From: SpSt-1165 sp964391725
GTDB lineage: Bacteria; Chloroflexota; Anaerolineae; Anaerolineales; Anaerolineaceae
Assembly (NCBI GenBank): GCA_964391725.1
Contig: CAYMNB010000006.1
Coordinates: forward strand, 20,808 to 84,807
Direction of reading: 5' to 3'
DNA: 64,000 nucleotides
Of the stretch, positions 8,660-17,742 are shown piece by piece. The translations under genes and the position numbers were made by a program. The first letter of the stretch is position 1. Each line of letters opens with the position of its first letter. The notes below the pieces were generated by a model. The model was not told where the DNA came from, searched no databases, and saw only the letters and a program-made list of their open reading frames with translations.

Positions 8660-10453
8660 TCACCCATATAATGGGCCGAAATTCTGACAGGCGCGAAAAT
8701 CTGCTCCTTCAAGATCCTTGGTTCCGAATGCGTTCCAGGCAGAGGGCCGGAAGATCTTATCATCAGGCAAATTGTGCATATAGACAGGGATACGCAGCAT
8801 TGCACACAAAGTAATCAGGTCGGCGCCAATATGCCCGAAGGCCAGGGCTGCGTGATTGGCCCCCCATTTGTCCATCACCGAGTAGACATCCGTAAAAGGT
8901 GACTGTTCCGTCGTGCGGGGCACGAACCATGTGGTGGGCCAGGTGGGATCGGTTCGTTGGTCGAGTGTTGCGCCAACATCCTCTGGCAGATCGATTGACC
9001 ATCCCTCCGCCAACTGCAGAGCAGGCCCTAACCCTTTGGTGATATTGATACGAATAGCCGTCAATGGCATGCCACCTTGCGACAAGAAGTTAGAAGAATA
9101 GCCACCGCCGCGGAAATATTCCAGCGTGGCTGGCCGCCAGTGGGTGGCGTTGAGACAGCGCGTTACGTCATCATTGGTAATTTCCCAGAACGGTTTCATC
9201 ACTGGATTGCCGTTTTCATCTTTCATTTGGCCCGAGCCGTCAAGGCTTGCGGCACCTGAGTTAACCATATGGATGAAACCTTTGGAGGCTTTGCCTTCCA
9301 GTTGGTAACCGGTTACCCGCTTGACCGCTTCAGGGCTCCAATAGGTACGCACATCGGCAAAAATCGATGGGCGATTGGTCAGCAGGTAAGCGAAGAGCAT
9401 GCTCATCGCGTTCAATGTGTCATTTTCAGTGGCCATCACAAAAGGAGCGCGGGGCCCATTCCAGTCAAAGGAGGAACAGAGAATCGCTTCCATGAAGTCA
9501 CCGTTTGGAAAATGATCAGTCCATTGGCGCTGCCCCTGGAAACCACCGGCAATGGCATTATGCCCAAGGGCTTCTTCACCCCAGTCAAGTTCAGCCAGGC
9601 GTTTATTGCCCACCATCAGATCGCGCCCGATCATTACCATTTTTGTAACGAATTCCCAGTTTTTATCTTTTTGTTGGCGGGTTTCCTGCTTTTCTGGGGG
9701 ATTGTTGTCTTTGCCTTCAATACAATTGTCCTTGACCCATTGCAGGGCAAGTTTGTATTCTTGAGGATCATAGATATCTTCTTCGATTCTGCGATAAATC
9801 TCTGTCATATCGACAGTTTCACAGCGCATGCCAAGATATTCCTCAAACACCGATTGATCAATGATCGAGCCGCCAATGCCCATGGATACACTGCCAATAG
9901 AGAGATAGGATTTTCCACGCATATATGCAACTGCCAGGCCGGCTGTGACAAACTGAAGCAATTTGGATTTGACATCTTCCGGTATAGAATTATCGCCAGC
10001 ATCCTGCACATCATGTCCATAAATACCAAAGGCTGGCAAGCCTTTTTGATTGTGGGCTGCCAGAACAGCGGCAAGGTACACAGCACCGGGCCGTTCTGTA
10101 CCGTTGAACCCCCAAATGGCTTTTGGGGTCAAAGGGTCCATGTCCATCGTCTCAGAACCGTAGCACCATGCCGGGGTGACGGTTAAGGAAACACCAACAT
10201 TTTCTTTACGAAACTGCTCCGCCACAATAGCCGCTTCGGTCGCGCCGCCAATGGTGGTGGAAGCAATCACACATTCAACAGGTTCGCCATTTGGGTAACG
10301 TAGTGAGTCACTGATTAATTGAGCAGCCGCCTCTGCCATTTGCATGGTTTGCTGCTCCAATGACTCCCGCACGCCCTTACGACGCCCATCGATGGTCGGA
10401 CGGATACCGACTTTGGGGAAACCGCCCACCGGTCCAAAATTTTCAAAAGCCAT
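8660..10453 (-). CDS. fucI: L-fucose isomerase
   Basis: A 597-residue protein, the normal length for FucI (about 590). FucI is a Mn-dependent hexamer that interconverts L-fucose and L-fuculose and also accepts D-arabinose. Family segments include GRRKGVRESLE and TPAWCYGSETMDMDP in the N-terminal part, and GGFQGQRQWTDHFPNGD with catalytic and metal residues. ATENDTLNAMSMLF follows, with the metal-binding acid after ATEN, and the C-terminus reads FRPSAWNAFG and NFGPLYG. CTGGAGGTGAATA precedes the ATG. It is divergent from the lyxose isomerase operon and convergent with rhaB, forming a local deoxysugar/pentose block. No fuculokinase sits next to it; RhaB or the PfkB kinase could serve. Confidence 0.95.
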   Translation of the reverse strand: MAFENFGPVGGFPKVGIRPTIDGRRKGVRESLEQQTMQMAEAAAQLISDSLRYPNGEPVECVIASTTIGGATEAAIVAEQFRKENVGVSLTVTPAWCYGSETMDMDPLTPKAIWGFNGTERPGAVYLAAVLAAHNQKGLPAFGIYGHDVQDAGDNSIPEDVKSKLLQFVTAGLAVAYMRGKSYLSIGSVSMGIGGSIIDQSVFEEYLGMRCETVDMTEIYRRIEEDIYDPQEYKLALQWVKDNCIEGKDNNPPEKQETRQQKDKNWEFVTKMVMIGRDLMVGNKRLAELDWGEEALGHNAIAGGFQGQRQWTDHFPNGDFMEAILCSSFDWNGPRAPFVMATENDTLNAMSMLFAYLLTNRPSIFADVRTYWSPEAVKRVTGYQLEGKASKGFIHMVNSGAASLDGSGQMKDENGNPVMKPFWEITNDDVTRCLNATHWRPATLEYFRGGGYSSNFLSQGGMPLTAIRINITKGLGPALQLAEGWSIDLPEDVGATLDQRTDPTWPTTWFVPRTTEQSPFTDVYSVMDKWGANHAALAFGHIGADLITLCAMLRIPVYMHNLPDDKIFRPSAWNAFGTKDLEGADFRACQNFGPLYG

Positions 10454-10602
10454 TATTCACCTCCAGGTAGGGAATGATTCGTATATAATTCTCAGTAATA
10501 AGATAAGTTGCGGAGACCAAATATGCCGCTGCCTTGATTATACAATGCCGAAGTGAAATATGGCAACGTTTTCATATTTTAAGATTCATTGAAAGAGGAA
10601 TT
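10454..10602. promoter_or_regulatory. Divergent promoter region between fucI and the lyxose isomerase operon
   Basis: 149 bases with no gene. A TATAAT box lies on the minus strand at 10542-10537, and a TATATA-like box lies nearer fucI (about 10480). No convincing -35 for either direction and no clear operator palindrome are seen. Confidence 0.35.
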
Positions 10603-11283
10603 ATGTATCGCTCAGAAATCAATCGCATCGTTCAACAGTCGTTGGACACCCTTGAACAATATCAGTTTCATCTCCCGCCGTTCGCACATTGGGGGTTGAC
10701 TCAATGGGGGGAACACAAAGACGCCTGTGAAGAAATTTTCAACAACCAATTAGGCTGGGATATCACCGACTTCGGCAGGGGGCAATTTGATCAATTCGGC
10801 CTGGTGCTGTTCACCATCCGCAACGGACATCCTGCTAATTTGCATAACCAAACTGGCAAGATGTATGCAGAAAAAATTATGATCGCCCGTAACCATCAAA
10901 AAACCCCGATGCACTTTCATTGGAACAAGATGGAAGATATTATCAACCGTAATGGAGCCGTACTCGTTTTTGAGTTGTATGCCGCTACTGCCGATGACAA
11001 ACTTTCGGAGGAGGATTTTTCGTTATCCGTTGATGGGATGCAAAGGACTTTCCATTCGGGTGACCGGTTAGAGTTGCAGCCCGGTGAAAGCTTGTCATTA
11101 CCTCCTCGGATTTACCATGCCTTCTGGGCAGAACAGGGGGATGTATTAATCGGCGAAGTGTCTTTGGTCAATGATGATCATCTTGATAATTGCTTTTATG
11201 AACCGATTGGCCGGTTCCCTGACATTATTGAGGACGAAGAACCTAAATTCCTGCTGGTTGGCGATTATGAGAAGTTCTTATAG
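10603..11283 (+). CDS. D-lyxose isomerase (cupin-type sugar isomerase)
   Basis: A 226-residue cupin protein of the D-lyxose isomerase family (YdaE-like). The metal-binding set is visible as TPMHFHWNKMEDI (two His and one Glu, about residues 103-115), with a further His in PPRIYHAFWAE near residue 170. The family isomerises D-lyxose to D-xylulose and often D-mannose to D-fructose. I chose the ATG at 10603 because AAAGAGGAATT precedes it; the longer reading from 10534 has no ribosome site. The downstream kinase gene starts inside its last codons (17-base overlap), so the two are co-translated and probably act in sequence. Confidence 0.85.
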   Translation: MYRSEINRIVQQSLDTLEQYQFHLPPFAHWGLTQWGEHKDACEEIFNNQLGWDITDFGRGQFDQFGLVLFTIRNGHPANLHNQTGKMYAEKIMIARNHQKTPMHFHWNKMEDIINRNGAVLVFELYAATADDKLSEEDFSLSVDGMQRTFHSGDRLELQPGESLSLPPRIYHAFWAEQGDVLIGEVSLVNDDHLDNCFYEPIGRFPDIIEDEEPKFLLVGDYEKFL

Positions 11284-12481
11284 CTCATGTATTGATGTGG
11301 AGTGTCGCAAAACCGCTGTAGTGGCAGGTCATTTTTGCGTCGATATTCTGCCAGCTATGGATCAGGTGCCTACCGGTGAATTTTTTCAATTGTTTACACC
11401 CGGCCAATTGATCGAGACTGGCACGATACAATTGGCAACCGGTGGAACGGCCTCCAACACCGGCATCAGTTTAACCAAACTTGGTATACCAACCAGAATT
11501 GTGGCAAAAGTGGGCGATGATGCTTTTGGAGAGATCGCCCGCGGGATTGTTGGCACAGTCGTAGCAGATGAGAACTGCCAATTAATCCAATCCGACGATA
11601 GCGGCACATCATACACCGTCATTATTAATCCCCCTGGTGTTGACCGCATTTTTTTGCATCATCCTGGTGTCAATGATACGTTTACCGCAGAAGACATCAA
11701 CGAGCAGCATTTGACCGGAGCCGTGCTTCTGCATTACGGGTATCCCCAGTTGATGAAACGTATGTATCAACATAACGGGGAAGAAATGCTGGCGCTCTTT
11801 CAAAAGGCAAAATCCTTGGGCTTGACTACCTCTATGGACACCACCATGCCGGACCCGAGTTCAGAAATGGGCCGAGTTGATTGGAACACAATCTTAAAAA
11901 CAGTACTCCCCCTTGTAGATATCTACACACCCTCCTTTGAAGAAGCTTTTTTTATGCTCGAACCCGAAGAGTATCTCCGGGCAAAACTTGCTCAATTAGC
12001 CGACAATGACACAAAAGAGAAGACCGCTTTGCGCATAGTTAACAAATTGTTGCGATATGGAGCAAAAATCGTACTCCTAAAGATGGGTGAGCAGGGAGCA
12101 ATGCTGGCCGTAAGCTCATCTATTAACCAGGTCAATTTTGGCAGTACCTGGTTTGAAGGATTGGCAGATTGGGCAGGTAAAATACTATGGACACCTGTTT
12201 TTGAGGTCGAGGTTGTGGGAACGACAGGAGCAGGGGATGCTACTGTCGCGGGTTTCATTGCCTCTTTGTTTCATGAATTGAGCGCAGAGCAAGCACTAAC
12301 GATGGCGGCAGCCGTTGGGGCTTGTAATGTCGAAGCCCTGGATTCTACTTCCGGTATCCAATCCTGGTCATCAACTGTAGAGCGCATCATCAACGGTTGG
12401 CAGAAGGTAAGCCTACTTCCTGAATCCGAGAACTGGCTATGGTCTCCCGAGAACCAGATTTGGAAATATTCGTCTGATTGA
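11267..12481 (+). CDS. PfkB family carbohydrate kinase
   Basis: A 404-residue ribokinase-like protein. The N-terminal PfkB features are VAGHFCVDILPAM and the substrate-binding ATGGTASNTGISLTKLG. The C-terminal anion-hole and catalytic signature reads VVGTTGAGDATVAGF, with the catalytic Asp in GAGD. It is about 100 residues longer than ribokinase, with extra segments around residues 215-300. Its start overlaps the D-lyxose isomerase stop by 17 bases, so the natural substrate is probably the ketose made by that enzyme (such as D-xylulose) or another sugar of this block. A GTG a few codons in is an alternative start. Confidence 0.85.
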   Translation: MRSSYSSCIDVECRKTAVVAGHFCVDILPAMDQVPTGEFFQLFTPGQLIETGTIQLATGGTASNTGISLTKLGIPTRIVAKVGDDAFGEIARGIVGTVVADENCQLIQSDDSGTSYTVIINPPGVDRIFLHHPGVNDTFTAEDINEQHLTGAVLLHYGYPQLMKRMYQHNGEEMLALFQKAKSLGLTTSMDTTMPDPSSEMGRVDWNTILKTVLPLVDIYTPSFEEAFFMLEPEEYLRAKLAQLADNDTKEKTALRIVNKLLRYGAKIVLLKMGEQGAMLAVSSSINQVNFGSTWFEGLADWAGKILWTPVFEVEVVGTTGAGDATVAGFIASLFHELSAEQALTMAAAVGACNVEALDSTSGIQSWSSTVERIINGWQKVSLLPESENWLWSPENQIWKYSSD

Positions 12482-12503
12482 TCACCATGAGTGGTAATGT
12501 GTG

Positions 12504-12509
12504 TATAAT
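12504..12509 (+). promoter_or_regulatory. -10 box of the orphan response regulator gene
   Basis: Perfect TATAAT in the gap after the PfkB kinase, 43 bases before the TTG start at 12552. A TTGATC lies 20 bases upstream, too far for a strong -35. Confidence 0.45.
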
Positions 12510-12551
12510 TCATTTGAAATTCTTTATTGTTATCCATATCTGGAGATAAAA

Positions 12552-13211
12552 TTGCCAAAGAAAACTATTTTCTTAGTAGATGACCATGAAGTTGTGCGCC
12601 TTGGGCTCAGAACGTTGTTAAACCATCAAGATGAATTTGAAGTGATTGGCGAAGCAGGAACCGCCAAAGAAGCCATTGAAAAAATCAATCTCCTTGTACC
12701 AGATATCGTACTGATGGACATCCGCTTGCCTGGCATGTCGGGTATCGATGCGTGTGAACAGATCATCGCTTCGCATCCTGACATGCGTATCATTATGTTG
12801 ACTTCTTACGCAGAGGACGAAATGTTGTTTTCGGCCATTCGGGCGGGTGCTTCTGGGTATGTGCTGAAGCAAATTGGAGGTGATGACTTGATCCGCTCGC
12901 TCAAAGCGGTCAGCCGTGGAGAAGGATCGCTTGATCCAGCGGTGACCCAACGCGTCTTTCAAGAAGTTCGCCGGGCGGTAAAAGAAGAGGAATCTGCTGC
13001 TTTTGTCAATCTGAGCCAACAAGAAAGGCATGTTCTGCAATTGGTATCAGAAGGAAAGACCAACCGCGAGATCGCTAAAACCCTTTATCTCGGTGAGGGC
13101 ACAGTCAGAAATTATGTCAGCAGCATCCTCTCGAAATTGGGGGTAAGCAACCGTGCAGAAGCAGCTGCCTATGCAGTTGAACACAGCCTGAAAGAATACC
13201 TCGACAACTAA
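12552..13211 (+). CDS. NarL/FixJ family response regulator, orphan
   Basis: A 219-residue two-domain regulator. The receiver domain has the acidic pair in FLVDDHEVVR, the phosphoacceptor Asp56 in LMDIRLPGMSG, the Thr/Ser switch in MLTSY and the Lys in YVLKQIG. The LuxR-type helix-turn-helix is at the C-terminus (LSQQERHVLQLVSEGKTNREIAKTL, shown here in part). It binds DNA when phosphorylated by a sensor kinase; none is adjacent, so its partner is elsewhere. The start appears to be TTG at 12552, preceded by TGGAGATAAAA; the reading frame extends further upstream without a ribosome site. The stop overlaps the convergent ybeY stop by 4 bases. Confidence 0.88.
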   Translation: MPKKTIFLVDDHEVVRLGLRTLLNHQDEFEVIGEAGTAKEAIEKINLLVPDIVLMDIRLPGMSGIDACEQIIASHPDMRIIMLTSYAEDEMLFSAIRAGASGYVLKQIGGDDLIRSLKAVSRGEGSLDPAVTQRVFQEVRRAVKEEESAAFVNLSQQERHVLQLVSEGKTNREIAKTLYLGEGTVRNYVSSILSKLGVSNRAEAAAYAVEHSLKEYLDN

Positions 13212-13229
13212 TCTTCTGGTAGTTGTTTT
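13204..13229 (+). terminator. Possible terminator overlapping the response regulator stop
   Basis: Seven-base-pair stem ACAACTA / TAGTTGT with a nine-base loop and four T residues. It overlaps the convergent coding ends, so it is a weak candidate. Confidence 0.35.
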
Positions 13230-13669
13230 GGATATACGCCAGCTTGAGAAAGCAGATCCGCTTGTATTTGCCACATCTCGTTTTTGCTGGCTTCATCATG
13301 ATGGTCGAAGCCCATAATATGCAGCAGCCCATGAATGGTAAGCATCAATATCTCGATCGTCAACGTATGTTGGGCGCGCTCAGCTTGCCGCTGCGCCGTT
13401 TCATACGAGATGATGATGTCGCCCAGGTAAGTCGTCTCCGTATCGGGATCAAATTCATTTGCTTCGAAAGACAGGACATCTGTGGGACGGTTAATACCAC
13501 GATATTGACTGTTCAACTGTTGAATTCTCTGATCATCAGTAAGGGTTATGCCAATGGAATATCCGTTTTGATCTAATGAGAAATGTTCAAAGGCGGTATC
13601 AACCACAGGCTCAAAATCCTGTAGGGAGATGTCCACATTGGCAGATATTTCATTACCCAGCACTATCAT
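13208..13669 (-). CDS. ybeY: Endoribonuclease YbeY (rRNA maturation)
   Basis: A 153-residue metalloprotein, the usual size. The zinc motif HGLLHIMGFDH places the three ligands at His113, His117 and His123, and the conserved Arg lies in YRGINRPTDVLSF. YbeY is a single-strand endoribonuclease needed for 16S rRNA 3' end processing and ribosome quality control. Its ATG overlaps the stop of the HD-domain membrane protein by 4 bases, the common ybeY-pgpH order in Gram-positive and Chloroflexota genomes. Confidence 0.95.
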   Translation of the reverse strand: MIVLGNEISANVDISLQDFEPVVDTAFEHFSLDQNGYSIGITLTDDQRIQQLNSQYRGINRPTDVLSFEANEFDPDTETTYLGDIIISYETAQRQAERAQHTLTIEILMLTIHGLLHIMGFDHHDEASKNEMWQIQADLLSQAGVYPKQLPED

Positions 13670-15774
13670 TTTCCATCTTCACCAGTTGATTCGACACGTT
13701 TTGGGTATTTAATGCGCGTGTGTTGCGTGTTAATCAGGGTATTAACAAAACTTTCCCGGATTGCAGCAAGATCACGCAGAGTCAATTCCGTATTATCTAA
13801 CTGTCCCGATTCTCTTACTTTCTCTATCTGGTCAGCAATGATTGCACGCAATTCATCAATATTGCCGGGCAATTCGGCCCGCGAGCGAGCCTCACAACTA
13901 TCCGCAAGCATTACCAGGGCAGTTTCCCGCGAGGCAGGTGCAGGCCCTGGATATTGAAAATCGTTGGGATCGATGGCATCAGGGTCATCAGATAGGTTCA
14001 GTGCTTGCACAAACTGGTAATTGGTGACACTGGTGCCATGGTGTTCAGCAATAAAAGATTGAATTTGTTTTGGCAGTTTGTATTTTTTTGCCAGCTGCAA
14101 GCCTTCGGTTACATGGTCTTGAATAGTTTTCGAACTTTTTTGTGGCGGGAGGTCCTCATGCGGGTTGGGTTGGCCGGGCACCTGGTTCTCGATAAAATAT
14201 TGCGGGTTTTGCGCCTTACCGACATCATGAAATAATGCACCAACTCGGGTCAAGAGCGCATCTGCCCCAATGACGCGCGCTGCCTGTTCTGCCAGGTTGG
14301 ATACTTGCAGGCTGTGTTGGTAACTGCCAGGTGCATAGGAAAGAAGGCGTTGCAGCAATGGATGATCGGGGCGAGAAAGATCCAACAGTTCAAGCGGCGT
14401 AATGATATCGAGGGCCTTACCAAATAAGAAACGGAAAAACAGAGCCAATATCGACGAGAAAATTCCATTGGCAAAGGCTGCGAGCGATAGAGAAATGATG
14501 CCTACCCAATCCATATTCGGTGACGGCAGACGATAGGCTATGACCACAGCAGAACCAACCAATCCAATCACAAAAGATGACTCAATAAATTTAGCTATCC
14601 GCCTTCCATCACCCAACACAAACAACCCAACCACTGACGTAATGAAATAGTAAGCGGTCAGGCTCATATCTATTGGCAAAGCAAAGGCAATCAAAAGTCC
14701 CAGGAAGAGACTCGTAACAATGCCGACCGTTGTTGAGTAAATAAAACTGATTGCAAGCCCAAAACCAGCCACCGGATACAGGTAGGGAATAATGGTGTGG
14801 CCTGGGATCAGGAATCTTGCCATGAACAAATACAGAAGAAAGAACAGCACCAACAAAGCTGTTCCCAGGAATTTCTTGTTCCCCAGTTTATTCTTGTCAA
14901 AAGATACAGAACTGATAAAGCCGATGCCAATCACAACGGCAATCACAACGGCAGCAATCGAATCACGGGTTGTGTCAGTGATCTCTACCAGATTGTATTG
15001 TTCTAATGATTCCCAGATAAGAGGAGTGATGATCTCGCCGCGCCCAATGATTCTTTGCCCTGAAACATAGGTGGTGGTGATTGGTTCTACCTGGCTGCGG
15101 GCTGTTTGGCGGGCTGTTTCAGTTGCTTCGGCATTAAAAAGAGAATTTGCGACAACCAGCGGACTCACGATTTCAGTTATTATTTGGGTAGATTCCTCAG
15201 TAAAGGTAAAGCTGATCAGGCGGGGTATTTGTTCTCTTGCTGATTCTATGTCACCATTGCGAATGGTATTGCGCATAACCTGTTCAAGAACAATGATTGA
15301 TTCTTGCTGCATCAACTCCCACTCATTTGCAGAAAGGTTTAGAAGACTTACTGCCAATTCCGTTGTCATTGAAAGCTCAGGAACAATAGCGAGGTCGGAG
15401 AGTTTTTCCTCCGTCGATGCAAATGTGTCGTGACGAATCAGATCAATATAGTTCAGGACGATCTGGAGGCGTTCGATCTGTTGCCGGGCGATAGACGGAT
15501 CAACCTCAAAGTAAATTGGTTCCACCTGGTTCGCAGCCAATTCGCGCGCGTTGTCAGTTAAGATGGAACTTTGATAGGTCAGTGTATAAGGAGCAAGAAT
15601 GTCAGCGTTGCTTACATCCCCGATGATTTGTTCCTGTTCATCATCAGATAAATAGTACGGATAGACCATGATCGCCACAAGGCCCAGCACAAAGACAATG
15701 TACAACAAAGCACGCAGCCATTTCACGAGCTTTGGTTGTTGTTGCAGTGTTTTGATTTGGGTTTTGTATGCCAT
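13666..15774 (-). CDS. pgpH: 7TM-HD family membrane phosphohydrolase (PgpH-like, c-di-AMP phosphodiesterase)
   Basis: A 702-residue protein with the PgpH/YqfF layout. There is one N-terminal membrane helix (residues about 20-42), a large extracellular 7TMR-HDED domain (about 45-270), seven membrane helices (about 275-470) and a cytoplasmic HD domain. The HD domain shows HSLQVSNLAEQAA, LFHDVGKAQNP and FIAEHHGT. In Listeria and Bacillus this protein degrades the second messenger cyclic di-AMP. The neighbours ybeY (overlap 4 bases) and yqeY are the typical ones. Family assignment is firm; that the nucleotide is c-di-AMP here is by analogy, since no cyclase gene is in the window. Confidence 0.88.
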   Translation of the reverse strand: MAYKTQIKTLQQQPKLVKWLRALLYIVFVLGLVAIMVYPYYLSDDEQEQIIGDVSNADILAPYTLTYQSSILTDNARELAANQVEPIYFEVDPSIARQQIERLQIVLNYIDLIRHDTFASTEEKLSDLAIVPELSMTTELAVSLLNLSANEWELMQQESIIVLEQVMRNTIRNGDIESAREQIPRLISFTFTEESTQIITEIVSPLVVANSLFNAEATETARQTARSQVEPITTTYVSGQRIIGRGEIITPLIWESLEQYNLVEITDTTRDSIAAVVIAVVIGIGFISSVSFDKNKLGNKKFLGTALLVLFFLLYLFMARFLIPGHTIIPYLYPVAGFGLAISFIYSTTVGIVTSLFLGLLIAFALPIDMSLTAYYFITSVVGLFVLGDGRRIAKFIESSFVIGLVGSAVVIAYRLPSPNMDWVGIISLSLAAFANGIFSSILALFFRFLFGKALDIITPLELLDLSRPDHPLLQRLLSYAPGSYQHSLQVSNLAEQAARVIGADALLTRVGALFHDVGKAQNPQYFIENQVPGQPNPHEDLPPQKSSKTIQDHVTEGLQLAKKYKLPKQIQSFIAEHHGTSVTNYQFVQALNLSDDPDAIDPNDFQYPGPAPASRETALVMLADSCEARSRAELPGNIDELRAIIADQIEKVRESGQLDNTELTLRDLAAIRESFVNTLINTQHTRIKYPKRVESTGEDGK

Positions 15775-15782
15775 GATTTCGC

Positions 15783-16226
15783 TTAGGAAAGCAACTCCTT
15801 CACGACAGCGCTGGCTTCTGCATTACCTATCCTGCCTTCTAACCGTGGTATCAACGCTTGCATCACTTTGCCCATGTCCTTAATCGATTCTGCATGGGTT
15901 TCACGAATGATGTCGGCGGTTAGTTCTCGGAGCTGTTCTGGCGTCATCGACTCAGGCAAGAAGGTTTGGATAACCAATAGTTCAGCATCGGCTTGGCCAA
16001 TAAGGTCTTCGCGCTTTGCGGTTGTGGCATCCTGAATTGTATCTTTGCGCATTTTGATCTCTTTGTGCAAGACACTGATTATCTCAGGATACGACAGTTC
16101 TTTCCGAGACTCAATTTCTGCATTCTTTATGTTGGCGAGAATCATTCGAATTGTATTTTTGGATATGGTATCTTTGCTAATCATGGCGTTTTTGAGGGCA
16201 ATTGCCAATTTTTCTTTAATTTCCAT
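15783..16226 (-). CDS. yqeY: GatB/YqeY domain protein
   Basis: A 147-residue protein of the YqeY family, which matches the tail domain of the GatB amidotransferase subunit. Visible segments are the N-terminal KEKLAIALKNAM helix, ILANIKNAEIESRKEL and, near the end, DMGKVMQALIPRLEGRIGNA, a conserved stretch of the family. It may bind tRNA, but its role is not settled. I chose the ATG at 16226, seven bases after GGAG; the alternative TTG at 16238 sits on that ribosome site. It lies 8 bases before pgpH in the same direction. Confidence 0.88.
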   Translation of the reverse strand: MEIKEKLAIALKNAMISKDTISKNTIRMILANIKNAEIESRKELSYPEIISVLHKEIKMRKDTIQDATTAKREDLIGQADAELLVIQTFLPESMTPEQLRELTADIIRETHAESIKDMGKVMQALIPRLEGRIGNAEASAVVKELLS

Positions 16227-16277
16227 CGTTCGCTCCAACCATCATACGCTATGGTTTAGATTCTAGTATACCCGCAT

Positions 16278-16865
16278 TTATTTCACGGTTATTAATTCTT
16301 TAATGTCAGAAAAAATGGCAGTACCAATTCCCGACACATTCAAAATGTCTTCTACCGTGTCAAATCCGCCATTGGCTTCCCGGTATTTTATGATTGCTGC
16401 TGCTTTGGTTTCGCCGATGCCAGGCAGGCTGATCAAGGCATCCATTGAGCAATGATTGATGTTGATCGGGTAACTGAATGCTTCGTCCTCGTCTTGCATT
16501 GGCTGTAACGAGACTTCTGTTTGGGACGAGACGTGAATCCGTTGCCCATCATATACGTAGGCTGCCAGGTTTAACAAATTTTGATCGGCATCAACAGAAA
16601 AGCCGCCAGCCTCATCTATTACCTCGCCAACCCTTGTGTCGCGAGCTACGTAAACAACACCAGGTTTTAGCACCTCACCCGAGACATGCACTGCCATCAG
16701 CACTGGCGTTGTTGTCGGCAATATCTGGATCGGTTCCAATTTTGGGCGCTTGTTTAAGATCATGATTAACCCGCCAATACCAAGTCCAAATAAAACAGCC
16801 AATGTAAGAGTGAAAAGATTAGACTTGATCTCTTTCTTTGGCTGATGTTCTGTTGATTGGTTCAT
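16278..16865 (-). CDS. ComEA-like DNA-binding protein with SLBB and helix-hairpin-helix domains
   Basis: A 195-residue membrane-anchored protein. Residues about 16-36 are a single membrane helix, residues about 57-115 form an SLBB domain (VSGEVLKPGVVYV), and the C-terminal 65 residues hold two helix-hairpin-helix motifs (LISLPGIGETKAAAIIKYR and ILNVSGIGTAIF). ComEA proteins bind incoming DNA outside the membrane during natural transformation. The start at 16865 follows AAAAGGAGCAGA and overlaps the end of the yqhQ-like gene by 47 bases. No ComEC channel gene follows in this window, so a competence role is only suggested. Confidence 0.85.
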   Translation of the reverse strand: MNQSTEHQPKKEIKSNLFTLTLAVLFGLGIGGLIMILNKRPKLEPIQILPTTTPVLMAVHVSGEVLKPGVVYVARDTRVGEVIDEAGGFSVDADQNLLNLAAYVYDGQRIHVSSQTEVSLQPMQDEDEAFSYPININHCSMDALISLPGIGETKAAAIIKYREANGGFDTVEDILNVSGIGTAIFSDIKELITVK

Positions 16866-17742
16866 TCTGCTCCTTTTCAAGCATGGCATTAAAGGCGGCA
16901 ATCGCTACTTCTATCATAGATTCATCAGGCTCGCGTGTGGTTAACTGTTGCAACGCCAGATTTGGCTTAGCGATGGTATAAACAATCTTGTTATCCATAT
17001 TGTTTGCCAAAAAACGGGTGTATTCGTAGGCGATGCCTGCAATAAAAGGTATCAGCACTATCCGTGTGAGAATCCGCCATAATACTGGCATCGGGCCGAT
17101 AAAAGTAAAAACAATAATGGCGATCACGGCAACCGCAAGGATGAAGGAAGTACCGCATCTGGGATGCTCACGGCTGCATTTCTTGACCTCTGATGGAATC
17201 AACGGGATGTTATTCTCAAAAGCGTTGATGGTCTTGTGTTCCGCACCATGGTAGGAATAGACCCGTTGAATATCCTTAATCAAGCCTACTCCCCATACAT
17301 AAGCAATGATGAAGACTAGTCGGATCACTCCCTCAACCAGGTTCAATACCCAGGGCTGCATCGTAATCCATCGGTTGATCAATTCGGCAACCACCGTCGG
17401 TAAGACGAAGAAAAGCAAGATCGCAATCGCAAGCGAAAACATCACCGTCAGCACCAATTGATAGCCCTCAATTTTCTCATCATCTCCGGTCTGCAGGTTT
17501 GCCGAATCGGTAAGGATACGCATGCCCAAACCCATTGCATCCAGCAAAAGAATGCTCCCTCTCAAAAAGGGCACCTTGCGGAAATTACTTGCGTAAATCG
17601 CTGGCAGTTTTTCTGTCTTGACGACGATTTCGCCATCGGGAGCGCGCATGGCTACCCCAAGGGCATGCTTTCCGCGCATCATCACCCCTTCGATTAATGC
17701 CTGGCCGCCATAGGCTGGCAGTTTTAATTCTTTTTCTTTCAT
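16819..17742 (-). CDS. yqhQ: DUF1385 membrane protein (YqhQ family)
   Basis: A 307-residue protein of the YqhQ/DUF1385 family. It has the N-terminal signature YGGQALIEGVMMRGKH, four or so membrane helices (residues about 95-165 and 205-250) and the conserved YHGAEHKTINAFE segment with likely metal or catalytic His residues. The biochemical function is unknown. Its start overlaps the M20 peptidase stop by 4 bases and its end overlaps the ComEA-like gene, so these three genes form one leftward unit. Confidence 0.9.
   Translation of the reverse strand: MKEKELKLPAYGGQALIEGVMMRGKHALGVAMRAPDGEIVVKTEKLPAIYASNFRKVPFLRGSILLLDAMGLGMRILTDSANLQTGDDEKIEGYQLVLTVMFSLAIAILLFFVLPTVVAELINRWITMQPWVLNLVEGVIRLVFIIAYVWGVGLIKDIQRVYSYHGAEHKTINAFENNIPLIPSEVKKCSREHPRCGTSFILAVAVIAIIVFTFIGPMPVLWRILTRIVLIPFIAGIAYEYTRFLANNMDNKIVYTIAKPNLALQQLTTREPDESMIEVAIAAFNAMLEKEQNEPINRTSAKERDQV

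Noticed and set aside
9269..10186. A 305-codon open frame on the plus strand inside fucI
   Set aside because: It lies wholly within a clear L-fucose isomerase on the other strand, has no family motif and no ribosome site.
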